Assembly (NCBI GenBank): GCA_032622095.1
Contig: CP136061.1
Location: forward strand, 196,648,935-196,712,934
DNA length: 64,000 nt
Direction of reading: 5' to 3'
DNA from: Siphonodentalium dalli
Taxonomy: Eukaryota; Mollusca; Scaphopoda; Gadilida; Siphonodentaliidae
Of this stretch, positions 36,991 through 49,690 are shown piece after piece. How positions within the stretch are numbered: position 1 is the first letter of the stretch; each line of letters begins with the position of its first letter. The notes beneath the pieces were generated by a model that worked only from the letters and a program-made list of their open reading frames with translations, made no database searches and was not told where the DNA came from. The position numbers were made by a program, and so were the translations under genes.

Positions 36991-37681
36991 GAGTGCTAAT
37001 CTATTGAAGAGATCAGTGTTTATTACAATATAATAAACATTACGACAAACGTGTATTGTTTATTATTATCGATCCCTTCACTAACACTATTTCTGATTGG
37101 GCAAAAGCCGTCAAATGATAATCCTGGACAAAGTCATATTGGACTCACAGAAGTCACATTGGACTACCGAAAGTCATATTTGACTCGCATCGAGTCCAAT
37201 ATGACATTTATACATATTTTTATCGGGACGCCGGACGTCATTTTGATAACAATACAGATGGATAATAAAAATATTTGTTCGCCACAACTCCTCCAAGTTG
37301 TGGTGAAAATTCATATGAGTTTTCACCACAACCTGGACTCGTACAAAAAATGCATACTGTACACAGCATTGTATAATAACTTTATGTTGTCACGATGAGT
37401 GTTGAAAACTCGGGAAATGTAACTAGTGTTATATGGCAAGGGTATGAACTTCAGTTTCTGCTTTACATTAAAAAACTAATCATTATTCCGATTGAAACTA
37501 CCACATACTGTAGTTCCATGCATGTCCGCAATTATTAGTATTGGCCCGACTACTGGAATGAATCCCGAAGCAGAATGAATCCCGAACAGTTATAAAGACG
37601 TAAATCATTGGGTTTTAACTTCATTGCAATGACAAATAAATCCTTGAGATGGATCTGTGTTAATGATATGTGTACCTTTAA
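36991..37681. other. Right-arm remnant and small mirrored repeats
   Basis: 37120-37205 holds alternating direct and inverted CATATTGGACTC words. 37280-37332 holds a hairpin (CAACTTG...TTGTGGTGAAAA with TTTTCACCACAA). 37550-37681 resumes the right arm and contains the 67-bp segment that is duplicated at 41671-41737. The 115-codon ORF at 37051-37398 spans these repeats and is not supported as a gene. Confidence 0.5.
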
Positions 37682-37902
37682 CCCTTTACCCAACAAACCG
37701 GCCAAAAACGCCCAAATAAAGCTGCAACAGCCTAAATTATCTTGGGTCTGTCTCAATACAACACATCATTAAAATAATATGTACTTCATATTACGATTAG
37801 CTCTAGTAACAATGCACGGTCTATACATATTCATGCTTGCATCTTTAATTCATTCTGAAGTGGAGGGCATACATTTCATTCATTCCATTATAGGTCGTAC
37901 TC

Positions 37903-40900
37903 ATGGCTACACATAACGTAAATTTGAGTGAGGTTCGGGATTCTGATGAATATAACTTTACAATGAAATGGAACGAAGCGGAACAGGAAAATGACGATTA
38001 TTTAAATTCCGCTATTAATACCTGCAATGAATGTGGATACATTTCACCATCACACACTATAGATCAATCAAATAAAAAACCAAAATTTTCAATATTCAGC
38101 CTCAACTGTCGAAGCATCAATGCAAATTTCGATCCTTTGTGTAATCTCCTATGCGACTTAAAGTCGAATAATAATTCATTCGACGTTATTGCTTTAACTG
38201 AAACATTTAAAATACGACAAGCATCGCACTTCCAAATACCGGGATATCACCCTATGGAATCCAAGTGTAGGGCTGATGACGATGATGGTAGAGGTGGTGT
38301 ATGCCTTTACATAAAAGATTCCATTCACTATAAAAATCGACCCGACCTTAGTGAATTTATTCCACACGTAATAGAAACAATATTCGTGGAAATTAACCCA
38401 GGAAAAAATGACTCTCGGATAATCGGCTGCGTTTACAGACCAAATACCGCACCAAAGGCCAACATTGATCAATTTTTGAAAAAATTCGACGATATTCTAG
38501 AAAACATTAATAACCACAAATCATATATATCAGGAGACTTTAATATTGACCTACTCAATTTCAACTCGCATACAAAAACGAACGATTTCATAAATAACAT
38601 TTTCACAAGAGGATTCGTGCCAAGGATAACTAAACCTACTCGAATGACTGAGCATTCAGCAACTCTCATCGATAATATATATACCAATAACCTACAAGGC
38701 GAATGTAAATCTGGCATAATCACATGCGATGTTTCCGATCATTTCGGCATATTTTATTCAGAATCTAACCAAAAGAGACAAAACAGCACCAATAATAACG
38801 AAGCTATCACTAATCAAAGAAGTTTTAGTCCTGATAACATAATTAGATTCAAAAATCTTTTAAAATCTTGTACCTTTGACTCCGTCACATCTTGTAGAAG
38901 TGTCGACCAAGCATATGAAATCTTCTTAGATATCTATATGAATGCATATGAACTAGCTTTCCCCATCAAAAGTCGACATATACCCAAAAAATTCATAAAA
39001 CGCAATCCTTGGATGACAGCTGGATTGATTAAGTCAAGTATTGTTAAGAACCAGCTATATTTACACAAATTGAATAAACCCACGGAAACGAACGTAAATA
39101 AATATTTGAGCTATCGTACCTTATATAATAAACTAATCAGAAGGAGTAAAAATATATACTATACAAATATTCTAGAAGTAAATAAAAATAACTTAAAGAA
39201 AACATGGGAAATACTTAAGGGTGCATTGAAGATAAATGGAAACACAAATAATAACCCCAAGACCTTTACCGAAAACGGAATAGAACTTGAAAATTCCAAA
39301 CTCATATCGGAAAAGTTCAATGACTTTTTCTCAAAAATTGGGCGGGAAACTAGCCAACTCAATGAACATGAAAATGACTCTCATTTTACAGATTTTCTCC
39401 ATAACCGCAAACCAGACGACATCAATTTCAAAATAATTCCGACCTCTATACAGGAGATCATCCTCACGTGTTTCTCTATGACTGGGAAAGTATCAAGGGA
39501 TTTCAATGGTATATCAACTAAACTTATCAAGGAAACAATTGAGGAGATAGCCCCAGCATTATTGCATATTTTTAACTTGTCCTTAGAGCATGGAATAGTC
39601 CCTAACAAAATGAAAATTTCTAAAGTAGTCCCGATCCCAAAAAATAATACCACTCATGAAATTTCCAACTACAGACCTATCAGCATTCTTCCAGCTATCT
39701 CTAAAATTCTCGAAAAAATAATGCATAAACGATTATTAGACTTCTTAAATGAACAAAACATACTCTATAAACACCAATACGGCGTCCGTCCTAATCATTC
39801 AACCTTCCATCCTATATTACACCTCCTCGATCAAGTTGTCTCAAATAATGACAAAATGACAAGAGATTCCACTTTAGCTCTATTTCTCGACCTCTCAAAA
39901 GCATTTGACACAATAAATCACGATATTTTACTCCATAAACTAGATCATTATGGTATACGAGGCACAGCATACTCATGGTTTCAGAGTTATCTGCAAAATA
40001 GAAGGCAATATGTTGAACTCAATGGTATTAAATCTAAATTAACGGAAGTGACGTGTGGAGTGCCACAGGGATGAATTCTGGGACCGATAATTTTCTTAAT
40101 TTACGTTAACGATATGTCAAATTCGACAACCATGGATATCTTATCATACGCGGACGATACGACTCTAGTAACTGGTGGAAAAAATGGTATCCTTGTAGAA
40201 AGTTATGTGAATAATGAGTTACGCAACATATTCGCTTGGTGCTGTAGCAATAAGTTAGTGATCAATACTAAAAAAAGCAACTATATGCTAATACATCCAG
40301 AGAACAATGATGACAAATGGAACTTTATAAAGGTTTACTTAAATAATAAGGAACTAAACAAGATAGGAAATCTTGAGCACGAATCCTCCACAAAATTCTT
40401 AGGAATCCATATAGATGAAAACCTGACTTTCAAAAAACATGTGTCCTCAGTTTGTTCTAAAATGGTGAATGCCATATACCACATCAATAAAGTTAAACAC
40501 TTCTTTCCTGGTAGCGCACTTAAAACATTATATTATGCTCTAATACAAAGCCATCTCGTCTACGGTGTTCAAATATGGGGACACGTCCCTGCGGTCAAAA
40601 AAATTTTCATGCTTCAAAAACGCGCGATACGAGTTTTATGTAATAAGAAATATAGAAGCCACACAGAACCTCTCTTTAAAAAAGAAAATATACTCAAAAT
40701 CTACGACATCCACAAAATACAAGCGGCTGTTTTCATGCATGATTGGTATCATATGCGCTTAATAGAATCATTCACCGACATGTTTACCAAACGCAAAACC
40801 GGACCAGACACCCGGCAAAAGCACCCACTATTTAAAAAAAAACCAAGAACATCTTGGTCCCAACAACTACCATTCCATTCTTTTCCAACTATATGGAACA

Positions 40901-41040
40901 ACTTAGATAACGAATTTACATCATACCAATCCAGACACACATTCAAACGGCGTTTACATGCCGATTGCATTAAAAAATATGCTGCAACAATTAAATGCAA
41001 CAATCAAAGATGTCCCGACTGTGTGGTAGCTCGTCAATAA
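37903..41040 (+). pseudogene. LINE ORF2: endonuclease and reverse transcriptase, one in-frame stop
   Basis: The frame runs from ATG at 37903 to the stop at 41038-41040 (1045 codons), broken only by TGA at 40072-40074 within the conserved G-V-P-Q-G / I-L-G-P motif. Residues about 60-285 form an apurinic-type endonuclease: LNCRS (67-71), ALTE (97-100), GDFN (211-214) and SDH (278-280) carry expected catalytic positions. Residues about 575-800 form the reverse transcriptase: NYRPISILP (589-597), FLDLSKAFDT (661-670) and the catalytic YADD (749-752). The C-terminus has a Cys cluster, CNNQRCPDC. This layout fits a CR1/L2-like or related Jockey-group non-LTR retrotransposon. No ORF1 was found upstream, so the copy is probably 5'-truncated. 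The otherwise open frame suggests a young insertion. Confidence 0.9.
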
Positions 41041-41405
41041 GTGACTTCCCCTATATCGCAATCCTCAACCTCACTCAGCACATTCTTACTCGACTTTCAA
41101 GGAACATCCCACTGACAAGAAAGAGACAAACCATCGAGTAACCAATAAGCGATTTATCTAGACGTATACCCTCCATGTATATAACCCAGTTAAATGCAAC
41201 CATTGTGTGATGCATAATTATATAGCCGTGCATTGTACAAGAAATCTTGACCGCCTATCGTAACATCTTTTCTTCTTTAAGGGGGTGGCAGTAAGACAGT
41301 CTAGTCTGACTATGCCACCCCCTCAAATATACAATGTAATATTTGTCAAATGTATTATGCATTAATGTGTGTATATTGAAATAAAATATCCTATCCTATC
41401 CTATC
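41041..41405 (+). mobile_element. LINE 3' UTR and (ATCCT)n tail
   Basis: It follows the ORF2 stop. A stem-loop (GGGGGTGGCAGTAAGACAG ... TATGCCACCCCC, 41280-41324) precedes an AT-rich end with AAATAAAATATCC and tandem CCTAT units to 41405. Such a structured 3' end with a pentamer tail is typical of this LINE group. Truncated copies of the same 3' end occur at 47590-47755 (+) and 53122-53270 (-). Confidence 0.8.
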
Positions 41406-41486
41406 CTAAAACCATACAAATATGGATATCATTGGAACCGGCTCATTGACCACATTGTGATGGTTACAGTTATGCCCTGTGCCAAT

Positions 41487-41645
41487 GCATTCTCTTATAT
41501 ATGCGAGTCGACCATAGGTCGCCTCGCATATATAAGAAAATGCATTGGCCTATTTTATAATTTTTAATGTGTTAAGCCAATGCATTCTCTTATATATGCG
41601 AGGCGACATATGGTCGACTCGCATATATAAGAGAATGCATTGGCA
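41487..41645. repeat. Two tandem palindromes with GCCAATGCATTCTCTTATAT words
   Basis: Each palindrome runs GCCAATGCATTCTCTTATAT ... and back to ATGCATTGGC, the first about 41482-41551 and the second about 41577-41643, around a GGTCGCCTCGC or GGTCGACTCGC centre. The same palindromic word appears in the MITE at 49863-50089, linking the two elements. Confidence 0.75.
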
Positions 41646-41670
41646 CAGGGCCGTTCTGTTGGGTAAAGGG

Positions 41671-42060
41671 TTAACTTCATTGCAATGACAAATAAATCCT
41701 TGAGATGGATCTGTGTTAATGATATGTGTACCTTTAAAGATATTTAGCAACATACTTGTAAATTACCAATACGAATGTTCACTTCTAGATGGTTATCCAA
41801 AATGTTTGTTTCGTCGTGGCATGGTTTGGAGTTGCGGCCATTTTGACAGCCATGTCGTGGCCGCTATTGCATTATTTTCTGTCCGTGTCACTCTATTCGC
41901 CCCAATACTCTGATTAAAAAAACACCTTAATTCCAATGGCCGGAATATGGGCATTTTTAAAATCGCTGTAAAAAAAATTGATCAAAGCGGATTTTGGATA
42001 TGTCATAAAGGAGATATTCAGGCTTCAAATGACTAAATGACCAGCCTATACCGGGAAATA
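41671..42060 (-). repeat. Distal part of the long right arm
   Basis: 41671-41910 is the reverse complement of about 34180-34420 (shared words GGTACACAGATCATTAAAACAG, ATGGCCGCAACTCCA and GTGACACGGACAGAAAAT). To 42060 it holds 'aaagcggattttggatatg', the same end word as in the elements at 20373 and 43819. With 34130-35560 it closes the broken inverted pair. Confidence 0.6.
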
Positions 42061-43818
42061 ATGATTTATCTGTCACGGGATATTATATCTCAATGACATT
42101 TGGCACGAATTTTGACCATAATGAGGACTTTCAACGCTGTTTTAATTAGTTTTGTTTTTATTATTCATTATATGGCTAATCACCTCTGTTTAGATAGATA
42201 AATGTTGATATGTGTCTGTCCGCACGAGTCTGAACCATGGGTCATCATATCTCAATGTCAATTGAATTGGGTGGATATATTCAGTACAAAGACAGCTTTT
42301 AAATAAAAGGATCCGTTGATGTGATCAAACAAGGTCATGGTCCTGTTACTTCTACTTTGGGCATGCCTAGCATTTGCTGTATGCACCAAGGGGGTATATA
42401 TATGCACCGGGCGACAATCCAACTCTTGTTTGCTACTAATTTGCAGGCTCCAGCATATCAAGTGATGTGTTTGCTGCATTCGCCTTTTACAGTCGGAGTG
42501 AAAATGAAGAGCGTTGTATTATTCAATGGACCACCCTTCGCGTTCAGACAATGCGTCCAGCGGACAAAGCGCTGTACATAGCAATAAGCAATCTCAAACT
42601 AATTACATTTATTGATATAAATTTAATTATGTATTGTCGGCAACAATATCAGATATATACATATCGGAACTATAAACTGTTAAACTCGCTTGTCGCGAGG
42701 GACAACTTGTCTGCATATTTTTATTAGTATTATAAAGAATACATTACATATAAGGGATTGGAGGACAAGTTATGTAAAACTTATATGGACATCCGCTCCC
42801 TTTAGATCATACATGAAACATATAACAATTTATTTTGGATTTATACCAGGTTTGCATTGATTCGGTTCCCATCGACCACGCACAAAAATAAATAAACGTT
42901 TGATAGAATATCAGCATCGCCTGCATACATGCATCACCATACATAACACAATCATGAAGACGATGGAGCGACAGACCAAACTTGGATATAATAGTAAATG
43001 GGAAGCGGACGAAGCAATGGGCAAATTCAAGAGATGTACTCATTGGAATGCACATTAAAAGTCAAGATTCAGACATGGACGATGACATAAAAGATTCAGA
43101 CGATGATTATATTTCTATAAACTTCATCCCAATATTATTTGTTTTGTCTTTGTTATATATGGTCTGGTGCTGTATGGCGATGGGTCTATTGCGAGGAACA
43201 GCCATTCAGAATATTTTAATTTCCATTGGTTGTGTAAGAGCTCTTCGCTATAATAACATCTGAATGTGGCTATTGGTTCATCAGATACTCAAATGTGTGA
43301 TACAGGCCATAACTTTTAATATGCTTTAAGTTGTAAAGATCGGAGTGAAAATATATGAAATGATTGTCTAATACTTTACCATGACACATGGATTTTCACA
43401 AAATGCTCTTCAAAATAAGTAAATGTTGGGGACACAGAACTATATGTTTGTTATTTGGAAAATGCGTCACACAGAAGCAACATTACCTCACAAATGTGAT
43501 TTATTGGTAAACTCGTTCAGAGAAACTTATGTGATTACGAACGTCCAGAAAATTGTTGCATGGAGTGCATGCTATTGCAGTTTGTAATCGATCGCTTTTG
43601 AAATTAATTAAATCAAGGTGTTTAATGTTTAAAGAGGGTTAGCTACATTAAGGTAACAAATTTAAAAAAGGAAAGCTGTACACTAGATTGTGGTTCGAAA
43701 GCTATCAGAACATTCAAATTATACAAGCGTGGGTTTAAACAGTTGCTCTCCTGTATGCAAAATGACCGCTTATATATGTATATCTTTGGGTAATAAACAT
43801 TTAAAAAAAAAACATATA
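42061..43818. other. Stretch with two unsupported ORFs
   Basis: 42433-42600 reads open after a possible acceptor (ttgcag) with a protein-like composition (DVFAAFAFYSRSENEERC, then IIQWTTLRV), but I know no family and see no donor. 42982-43263 encodes an acidic stretch followed by a hydrophobic run (NFIPILFVLSLLYMVWCCMA) and could equally be chance. No mobile element is clear here. Confidence 0.3.
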
Positions 43819-46082
43819 CCCGCCTGATTTACGTCAAGCTATAGTCTGGTCGTTGAGACTCGATTTTGAGGTGAACCTAGAACAAATTGTTTACAAGCTG
43901 TTTTCGGTGTCATTCGACGCGGAAAAGCATCAGGAACAACATATCCAAAATCCGAAAAAATCCGCGTTGGGGAAACTTTGTTATCCACGATGACGTCCAA
44001 CATGGTTGTCTATGCTACATCAGTTCTCGATATAAGTCATTATACGATATATAGTGGCATCAGAATTATGCCGTTATATCAGTTTGTGTTAAATTAGAAT
44101 GTGGGAGCGAGTAGAGTGACACGGACAGAAAATTATACAATCGTTGCCATGAAATGGCTGTCAAAATGGCCGCAACTCCAAACCATACCACGTAGAAAGC
44201 AACATATTGGGTAACCACATAAGAGTGAAATACGTATTGGCAATATACAAGTCGGTTGTTAAATATCTTTAAAGGTACACACATCATTAAAACAGATAAA
44301 TCTGAAGGATCATCGGTCACTGCACAGCAAGTCAACCCCCCAATGATTTACGTCTTTAACGTTTGGGTGTTCTGCTTATCCAACATCCAACTGTTGGGCA
44401 AAACAAAAATTGCTCGTGCATGCAACACACGAACTAATGTTTCGCCTCACAGTGCATGGTAGTTTCATTCGGCATGGTGATTAAATATTGAATGCAACGC
44501 CGAAATTTAAGTGCATACTCTAGAGGTATAAATACTAGTTATATTTCCGGAATTGTCAACACTCCCGGTGATAATAAACGATACACGTATGTCGCAATGG
44601 TTATTATACTGTAAAGAAACACTCATATCTTCAATGGATTAGCACCGAATCTCACCAGGTCAAAGAGAGTGTACATAGTACATTGTATGTAAGACTAATT
44701 TTCATTCTGCTATCAACCCGCTTTCTTAGTAGACAATTTTGTTAAAATTACTTCAGTGGCCACTTTACAACTATAATAAGCTACAGCGCAATGCACACTA
44801 TTAGTTTTCAGTATATTTTTGTTTGAAAATATATTACCATTACCACCCACGTAATCGTGCTAAATATCAGGTGATCATCGTTTAAGATGTTATTCCAACG
44901 TTTAACATTCACCCAATATTGTTAGTTGTGGTTCTGTGTGCAACAGACATATGTAACATAATGGAAAATGGGTAAACGCGGTGATGCGGTTGAAGACAAC
45001 GTAGTAAGTTTCGCGTAGATGTGGCCTTGGTGAATTCAACCAAATATAATTTCCAGGTATAAACACAGTCTCTGTCACAGATTATGTAGGCAATTTTGGT
45101 CAAGTTTTGAATTTATTGAAGACAGTCTAGGTTACTCATTTGTGATTTAATAAATTTAGTTCATGGTACACCATCACGCATTCTTGTGATAAAAGCGAAA
45201 TATTCGTGTTTTATCACTTGATCTGAGGCAACTATAACTACTATTTTGAGACACGTACAATAGGATCTACGCATTCTCCCCAGTACAATATGAACATAAT
45301 TCATACCGTTTTATAGCAATTAATTTTTTAAGATTTTATACCGTAGATATCAAAATAAATGGTGATCGGTCTCATTCGTGAGACTGCTCTGAATACATAT
45401 ATTTCTGATTCTAGAGAAAGGCCGCATAGTCAATACATCCCTACTAAATCCCGTTTAGCTGTTTAATTATACATATATCACACGATTCAAGATTAGCGGT
45501 ACAGATAAAACTGCGTCATTTTTCCGTTTCTTTTCGCCCAAAAGTCCAGATTTAACCGTTCCACAAGACCCTGATTTCGATTGCTCTCTCGCGAGATACA
45601 TCAGAAAGAATTCGTACATCTCTAATCAATAGTTTCTCTTATACTTGTAGTCATTCTTCCTCGCAATATTCGAGCGTTTGTTCACTCGTATAGGACTAGC
45701 TATTCAATTTTGCACTAAATGTAAATTTCATTCGATTTTGTCCATTTTGGTGGCCATTTTGGGAAAAATATTCTACATGTATGGTTTACGACTAAGCAAT
45801 GTATGTGTATATTTCAATTTATTACGAATTTGGCATTAATTGGAACACCTGCCGCAGAATTCAGTATTTTCAGATAACAACAGTCATTATGGACGCCATC
45901 TTCAATAGAGAATTTTCCCCAAAGCGGATTTTAGCGGATTTTGGATATGTTGTTCCCTACATTCTGCCCGACAATATGACACCAAAAACAGCTTGTAAAC
46001 AATTTGTTCTAGGTCCAATGCTTCAACGACCAGACTACTAGTCTCTTAGTCTCTCTCTATAACATGACGTAAAGCAGACGGG
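43819..46082. mobile_element. Terminal-inverted-repeat element flanked by TATA (2.26 kb)
   Basis: The left end CCCGCCTGATTTACGTCA follows TATA (43815-43818). The right end is its mirror TGACGTAAAGCAGACGGG before TATA (46083-46086). Subterminal arms also pair (AGTCTGGTCGTTGAGACTC against CAACGACCAGACT; AAATCCGC words). The body 44040-45480 is the unit shared with 34130-36990. No transposase frame is present, so it is non-autonomous. Confidence 0.7.
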
Positions 46083-46241
46083 TATATATATATATAGGGA
46101 CGGCGCATATGGGCAGTGCTATAGGGGCAAGCAGCAGCGGAGCGCGTTATATACAAGCCCCCTGTGGTCCGAGTCGTTTGTTGTGGGTGTTTGGGTAAAA
46201 TGACATTAAATACAACAATCATGAAGCATTCGGCTGCATGC

Positions 46242-46301
46242 AAATTGTTGCGTGCATGAATCAATGTACTACAGTTGTTTGATTCATGCATGCAACAATT
46301 T
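46242..46301. repeat. Hairpin with 23-bp arms
   Basis: 46242-46264 (AAATTGTTGCGTGCATGAAT...) pairs with 46279-46301 with one mismatch; the loop is 14 nt. Its function is unknown. Confidence 0.8.
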
Positions 46302-46429
46302 TAAAAATAATTATGGATATCGGCGTGTCACATGCATATAATGATGTGTTATAAACAGGCATATCGGTTTCAAAAATAAAATAGGGGTATACTAATTATG
46401 ATAGTATAGAATTGTTCCGCCGATAATTT

Positions 46430-46525
46430 GTTTCTACCGGGGTGTGACTCTCATTATGTTTGTATGTTTGTTTATGTCATGTATCACGCTTCTTGGCTGT
46501 CCAATAAATAATGGAATTGAATTAT
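46430..46525 (+). mobile_element. LINE-like 3' end fragment
   Basis: The end has an AT-rich stretch, TTGGCTGTCCAATAAATAAT and a short tandem GAATT tail, like the 3' ends of CR1/L2-type retrotransposons. Coding sequence is absent. Confidence 0.45.
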
Positions 46526-47116
46526 AAGTATGTCAGTTGTTTTCCGTGGGCCGATGGTTTACGTTTGCAATGGCGTACTTTCCCGGTAAAATTAACCATC
46601 TGCACGTTCTTTCCTCCAGCCATAAACATGATGTGAAATGACATATTGGCTGTTTTACGATTTGTCCCAATAAATCAACAAACCGACCGCATACGGAGAG
46701 GTAACAGTTCACCGGGAAATCAAGGATCTGCACATAACTCATGGACCCTTAAGTTGGCAATAACTTGTGCCCCAATCCAATCAGCTATTTTTGCTAATAA
46801 AATATGTTTAAACTAACTCATGGACCCTTCTAAACTTATCCACGCATGCGGTTCCATGACATTCGTTCCCCTGTCGTTGTGTTGATCACGAATATGCCTG
46901 TATCGGGAATCAAACCTGGTTTGCCACTGCTGTGCTTCATAATTACGTCAAATGCACTAAATATATGTACCTTAAACGGTTTGGGTCACCGAGGACATTA
47001 CAGCTGCATATATATGATAAATGTACATGCATTCAACCACAATTGTAAACATAAATATAGCATTGCATAAAATGTACTGAATCCGATTCGATGGTCCCCA
47101 TGTCATCAGATCCCAA

Positions 47117-47123
47117 CAACAGC

Positions 47124-47154
<31 letters not shown>

Positions 47155-47175
47155 GCAATAGCAACAACAACAACA
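47117..47175. repeat. (AAC)n microsatellite
   Basis: Interrupted AAC/CAA triplets. On the minus strand they read as a poly-leucine frame, which is not a gene. Confidence 0.9.
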
Positions 47176-47589
47176 TTTTTTGAAATTGCGCTTCAGTTAT
47201 CAGAATCGAGTAATTGCCCAAAAATAATGCTAACCATAGTCAACTATAGTATAAAATTGCCCGAAACCTGTTATTTATCAACATTTTGTTCCACGAAATT
47301 TTTCCCGGTTCGTCAAATATCTGACACAAAAAAGCCCTTGATTTTAAAGTTATCCATCTTCATCCGCAATTTGGTCCGAGGCGGTCTTCTCGTCGACTCC
47401 AGTTAAAATTATGGGTGGGGGGGGGGGGCTGAAAAATTATTTATTTAAAAAATCGATATCTGATCACTCTGAGCTTTGATGTGTGTGATCCTCGACTCGA
47501 ATCAACTATTTTTTACCACAAAAGCCAAGGAAATATTAATTTGCGAGCGTTAATTCGGATTATTCATCTTTAAACAAGAAAACTTGACC

Positions 47590-47755
47590 CCCCATCATAG
47601 CATCTATTTATCGTTAAGGTGGTGACATTAAGATAGTCTATCATGACCATGTCTCCTCCGAAATATATAATATAATATAACTAGCCTTTATTATTTAAAT
47701 ATTGATAATATACATATTGAAATAGAATATACTATCCTATCCTATCTTAGATGCC
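47590..47755 (+). mobile_element. Truncated LINE 3' end with (CCTAT) tail
   Basis: It matches 41250-41405 in order: 'catcatagcatct', a stem with GGTGGTGACATTAAGATAG and TATCATGACCATGTC, then GAAATAGAATATACTATCC and CCTAT units. It is a severely 5'-truncated copy of the LINE at 37903. Confidence 0.7.
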
Positions 47756-49527
47756 TTCGGGATTGTGGGCGTTTCTGATCGAGTGCTGCTTATTATCCCA
47801 CCGTTCTATTAATAGATTGGTATGCTTATTGATATGATGTGTTGTATAATTTTGATTGTTTTAATAAAACGGGATGAAGTTGAGCGCCTGCATGGATGTG
47901 CATCTGTGTTCCACTCCCAGACAAGGAAGACAAGAAAACCGTAGTCAGAAATGGTAACGAACGCCCTCATGATCATATTAGTAAGCATATCATTATATAT
48001 AATATAACATATATTGGTTTCATGAACGCGCCACTTCAGAATTCCGTTAAATCAACTAATCTTTCAAATTATTACACCAACTGAAGGTTTCTCATTCACC
48101 ACACCAGAAAGCCTCTAAATGCGGTCCAAAAATCTACTAATCGGATTAAATACACCCCGATACTTCACAATACGATATGTAATCTCCATTCCAACATCGG
48201 CATACTTCATCAGCAATGTTAGCTGTTATATTATGCATTGTGTTCCCGAAATAAAACTAACTATCGAAAGCAATTAACGCGGTCATAAAAGTTACACACT
48301 ACAACAATGAGACATCCGCGAAAAACATCCGCTAATACATACATCCTGCACAATGTATAACCGGTACGCAGTATAGCGAGTATGTTATTACAGAAAGCTC
48401 CTATTTTTTAATGAAAGTTTTATTCGTCAACATATGTTACTATTTGATTATTATATATTATTAGACGATATATATCATACATGTATATACAATGTCGGGC
48501 ATTGTTGATTAATCCTTTCTTATCGAAGTTGTTTCCGTTACCTATTTATCGTCATTCCGCTTTTTTGATTAGTCGCAATATTTGGCGTATGTGATTAAAA
48601 CAGTTTGTTTTATATTTACCGAAATTAAATTACATCTTCTGAAAATTATACTTGATGTCTCACTAATGACAAATGTTCTGCGAGCATCCCCATAGCTCCA
48701 TGGACACTGCCAGATCAATCTGGCAGTATGCACCCATATGGCGTAATAATGTCCTTAATTTGGCTTCCACGCTCCCAATAATTTCCCCGACTAAGTTGCA
48801 TCCATATGGAAATGAGTAAATAGCATGCGTTTAAACTTTAAAGGCACATGGTTACGAACTTTTTTGTAATATTTACTGTTTTCTTCGAAGGATGAATGTT
48901 CTTTGTTAAGACGATATTTTTATTAGGGAGAACCTGGTAGAACTATAGTTTTAACTTCAAATCTTCCTATGAATGGGTCCATATGTTCGATTTCATTATT
49001 TTATGCACACATACTATAGAGATAATATAGTTTTATAATGTCAACTCTGATTTGCATTCTTATTTAAGAGGTTGCACGCACTATACAACAAGACTGACTT
49101 ACTTTGCGGACGATTTATCACACACAATAGTAAACTACGTAAAATGTCACGGGAACACTGTGTGTATAATAGGAGAAGTTGTGTATTCACTGAGATAAAG
49201 AGCATTTGAAATCTATTCATAGACCAAGAGGGTGTTATTTAAAGTATACCTAGCCTTCCTTTATGTACACGCGCAGTTTAGTTGTACGGTTTTGTACAGA
49301 GCATAGTAGACCAGACTGTCCAGACAGATGAGTATTTTGCTGTATACCTACTATACACAAAACTATATGACGTGCGCTTATCTGTGAACAAAAACATGTG
49401 TCAACCGCGGCAAAGGCGAAAAATTGTATATATCCAATTCATGCTGGCTGGGCCATATCTATTCACCCACCTATGACGTGAATTATGAATTAAAATAGCC
49501 TGATAAAATGTCTGCATATAATTATGT

Positions 49528-49690
49528 CATTGACACGTGTATACATACGCGACGAAGACGTCATGTGATTGTGAGGTTTATGACTGTGTTATCAACGTGA
49601 GTTAACGGATATAAGGAAAGAACATGGACCATATTAACTTATTCGATATCTTTACCTCCGTGTGATAACAGTGTCTGTTCAAAGCAAGCG
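49528..49690 (+). promoter_or_regulatory. Possible promoter region of the second TSP1 gene copy
   Basis: Upstream of the ATG at 49691 lie a CACGTG E-box (49530-49535), a CRE-like GACGTCAT (49557-49564), and a weak TATA-like GATATAAGG (49608-49616), about 80 bp before the start codon. These are plausible but short matches; the transcription start is not determined. Confidence 0.3.

Larger units (their letters stand above)
37682..41670. mobile_element. TTAA-flanked CCCTTT element (piggyBac-like MITE) carrying a LINE insertion
   Basis: The left end is CCCTTTACCCAACAAACCGG after TTAA (37678-37681). The right end is the mirror TGTTGGGTAAAGGG before TTAA (41671-41674). A 14-bp perfect terminal repeat beginning CCC with TTAA duplication is the piggyBac signature. 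Internal palindromes (41487-41645) belong to the element, while the bulk is a LINE (about 37760-41405) inserted into it. A smaller relative is at 49863-50089. Uniquely, 67 bp of target (37615-37681 and 41671-41737) flank it on both sides. Confidence 0.65.
46083..49557. other. Intergenic DNA upstream of the second TSP1 gene copy
   Basis: It contains a hairpin (46242-46301), a LINE-like 3' end (46430-46525), an (AAC)n microsatellite (47117-47175), a LINE 3' end (47590-47755), G-runs and a small palindrome at 48698-48729 (CTGCCAGATCAATCTGGCAG). 48841-48860 has an isolated TTAA-AGGCACATGG end motif. Nothing else is supported. Confidence 0.45.

Noticed and set aside
47033-47221. Poly-leucine ORF on the minus strand
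   Set aside because: It is the translation of an (AAC)n microsatellite.
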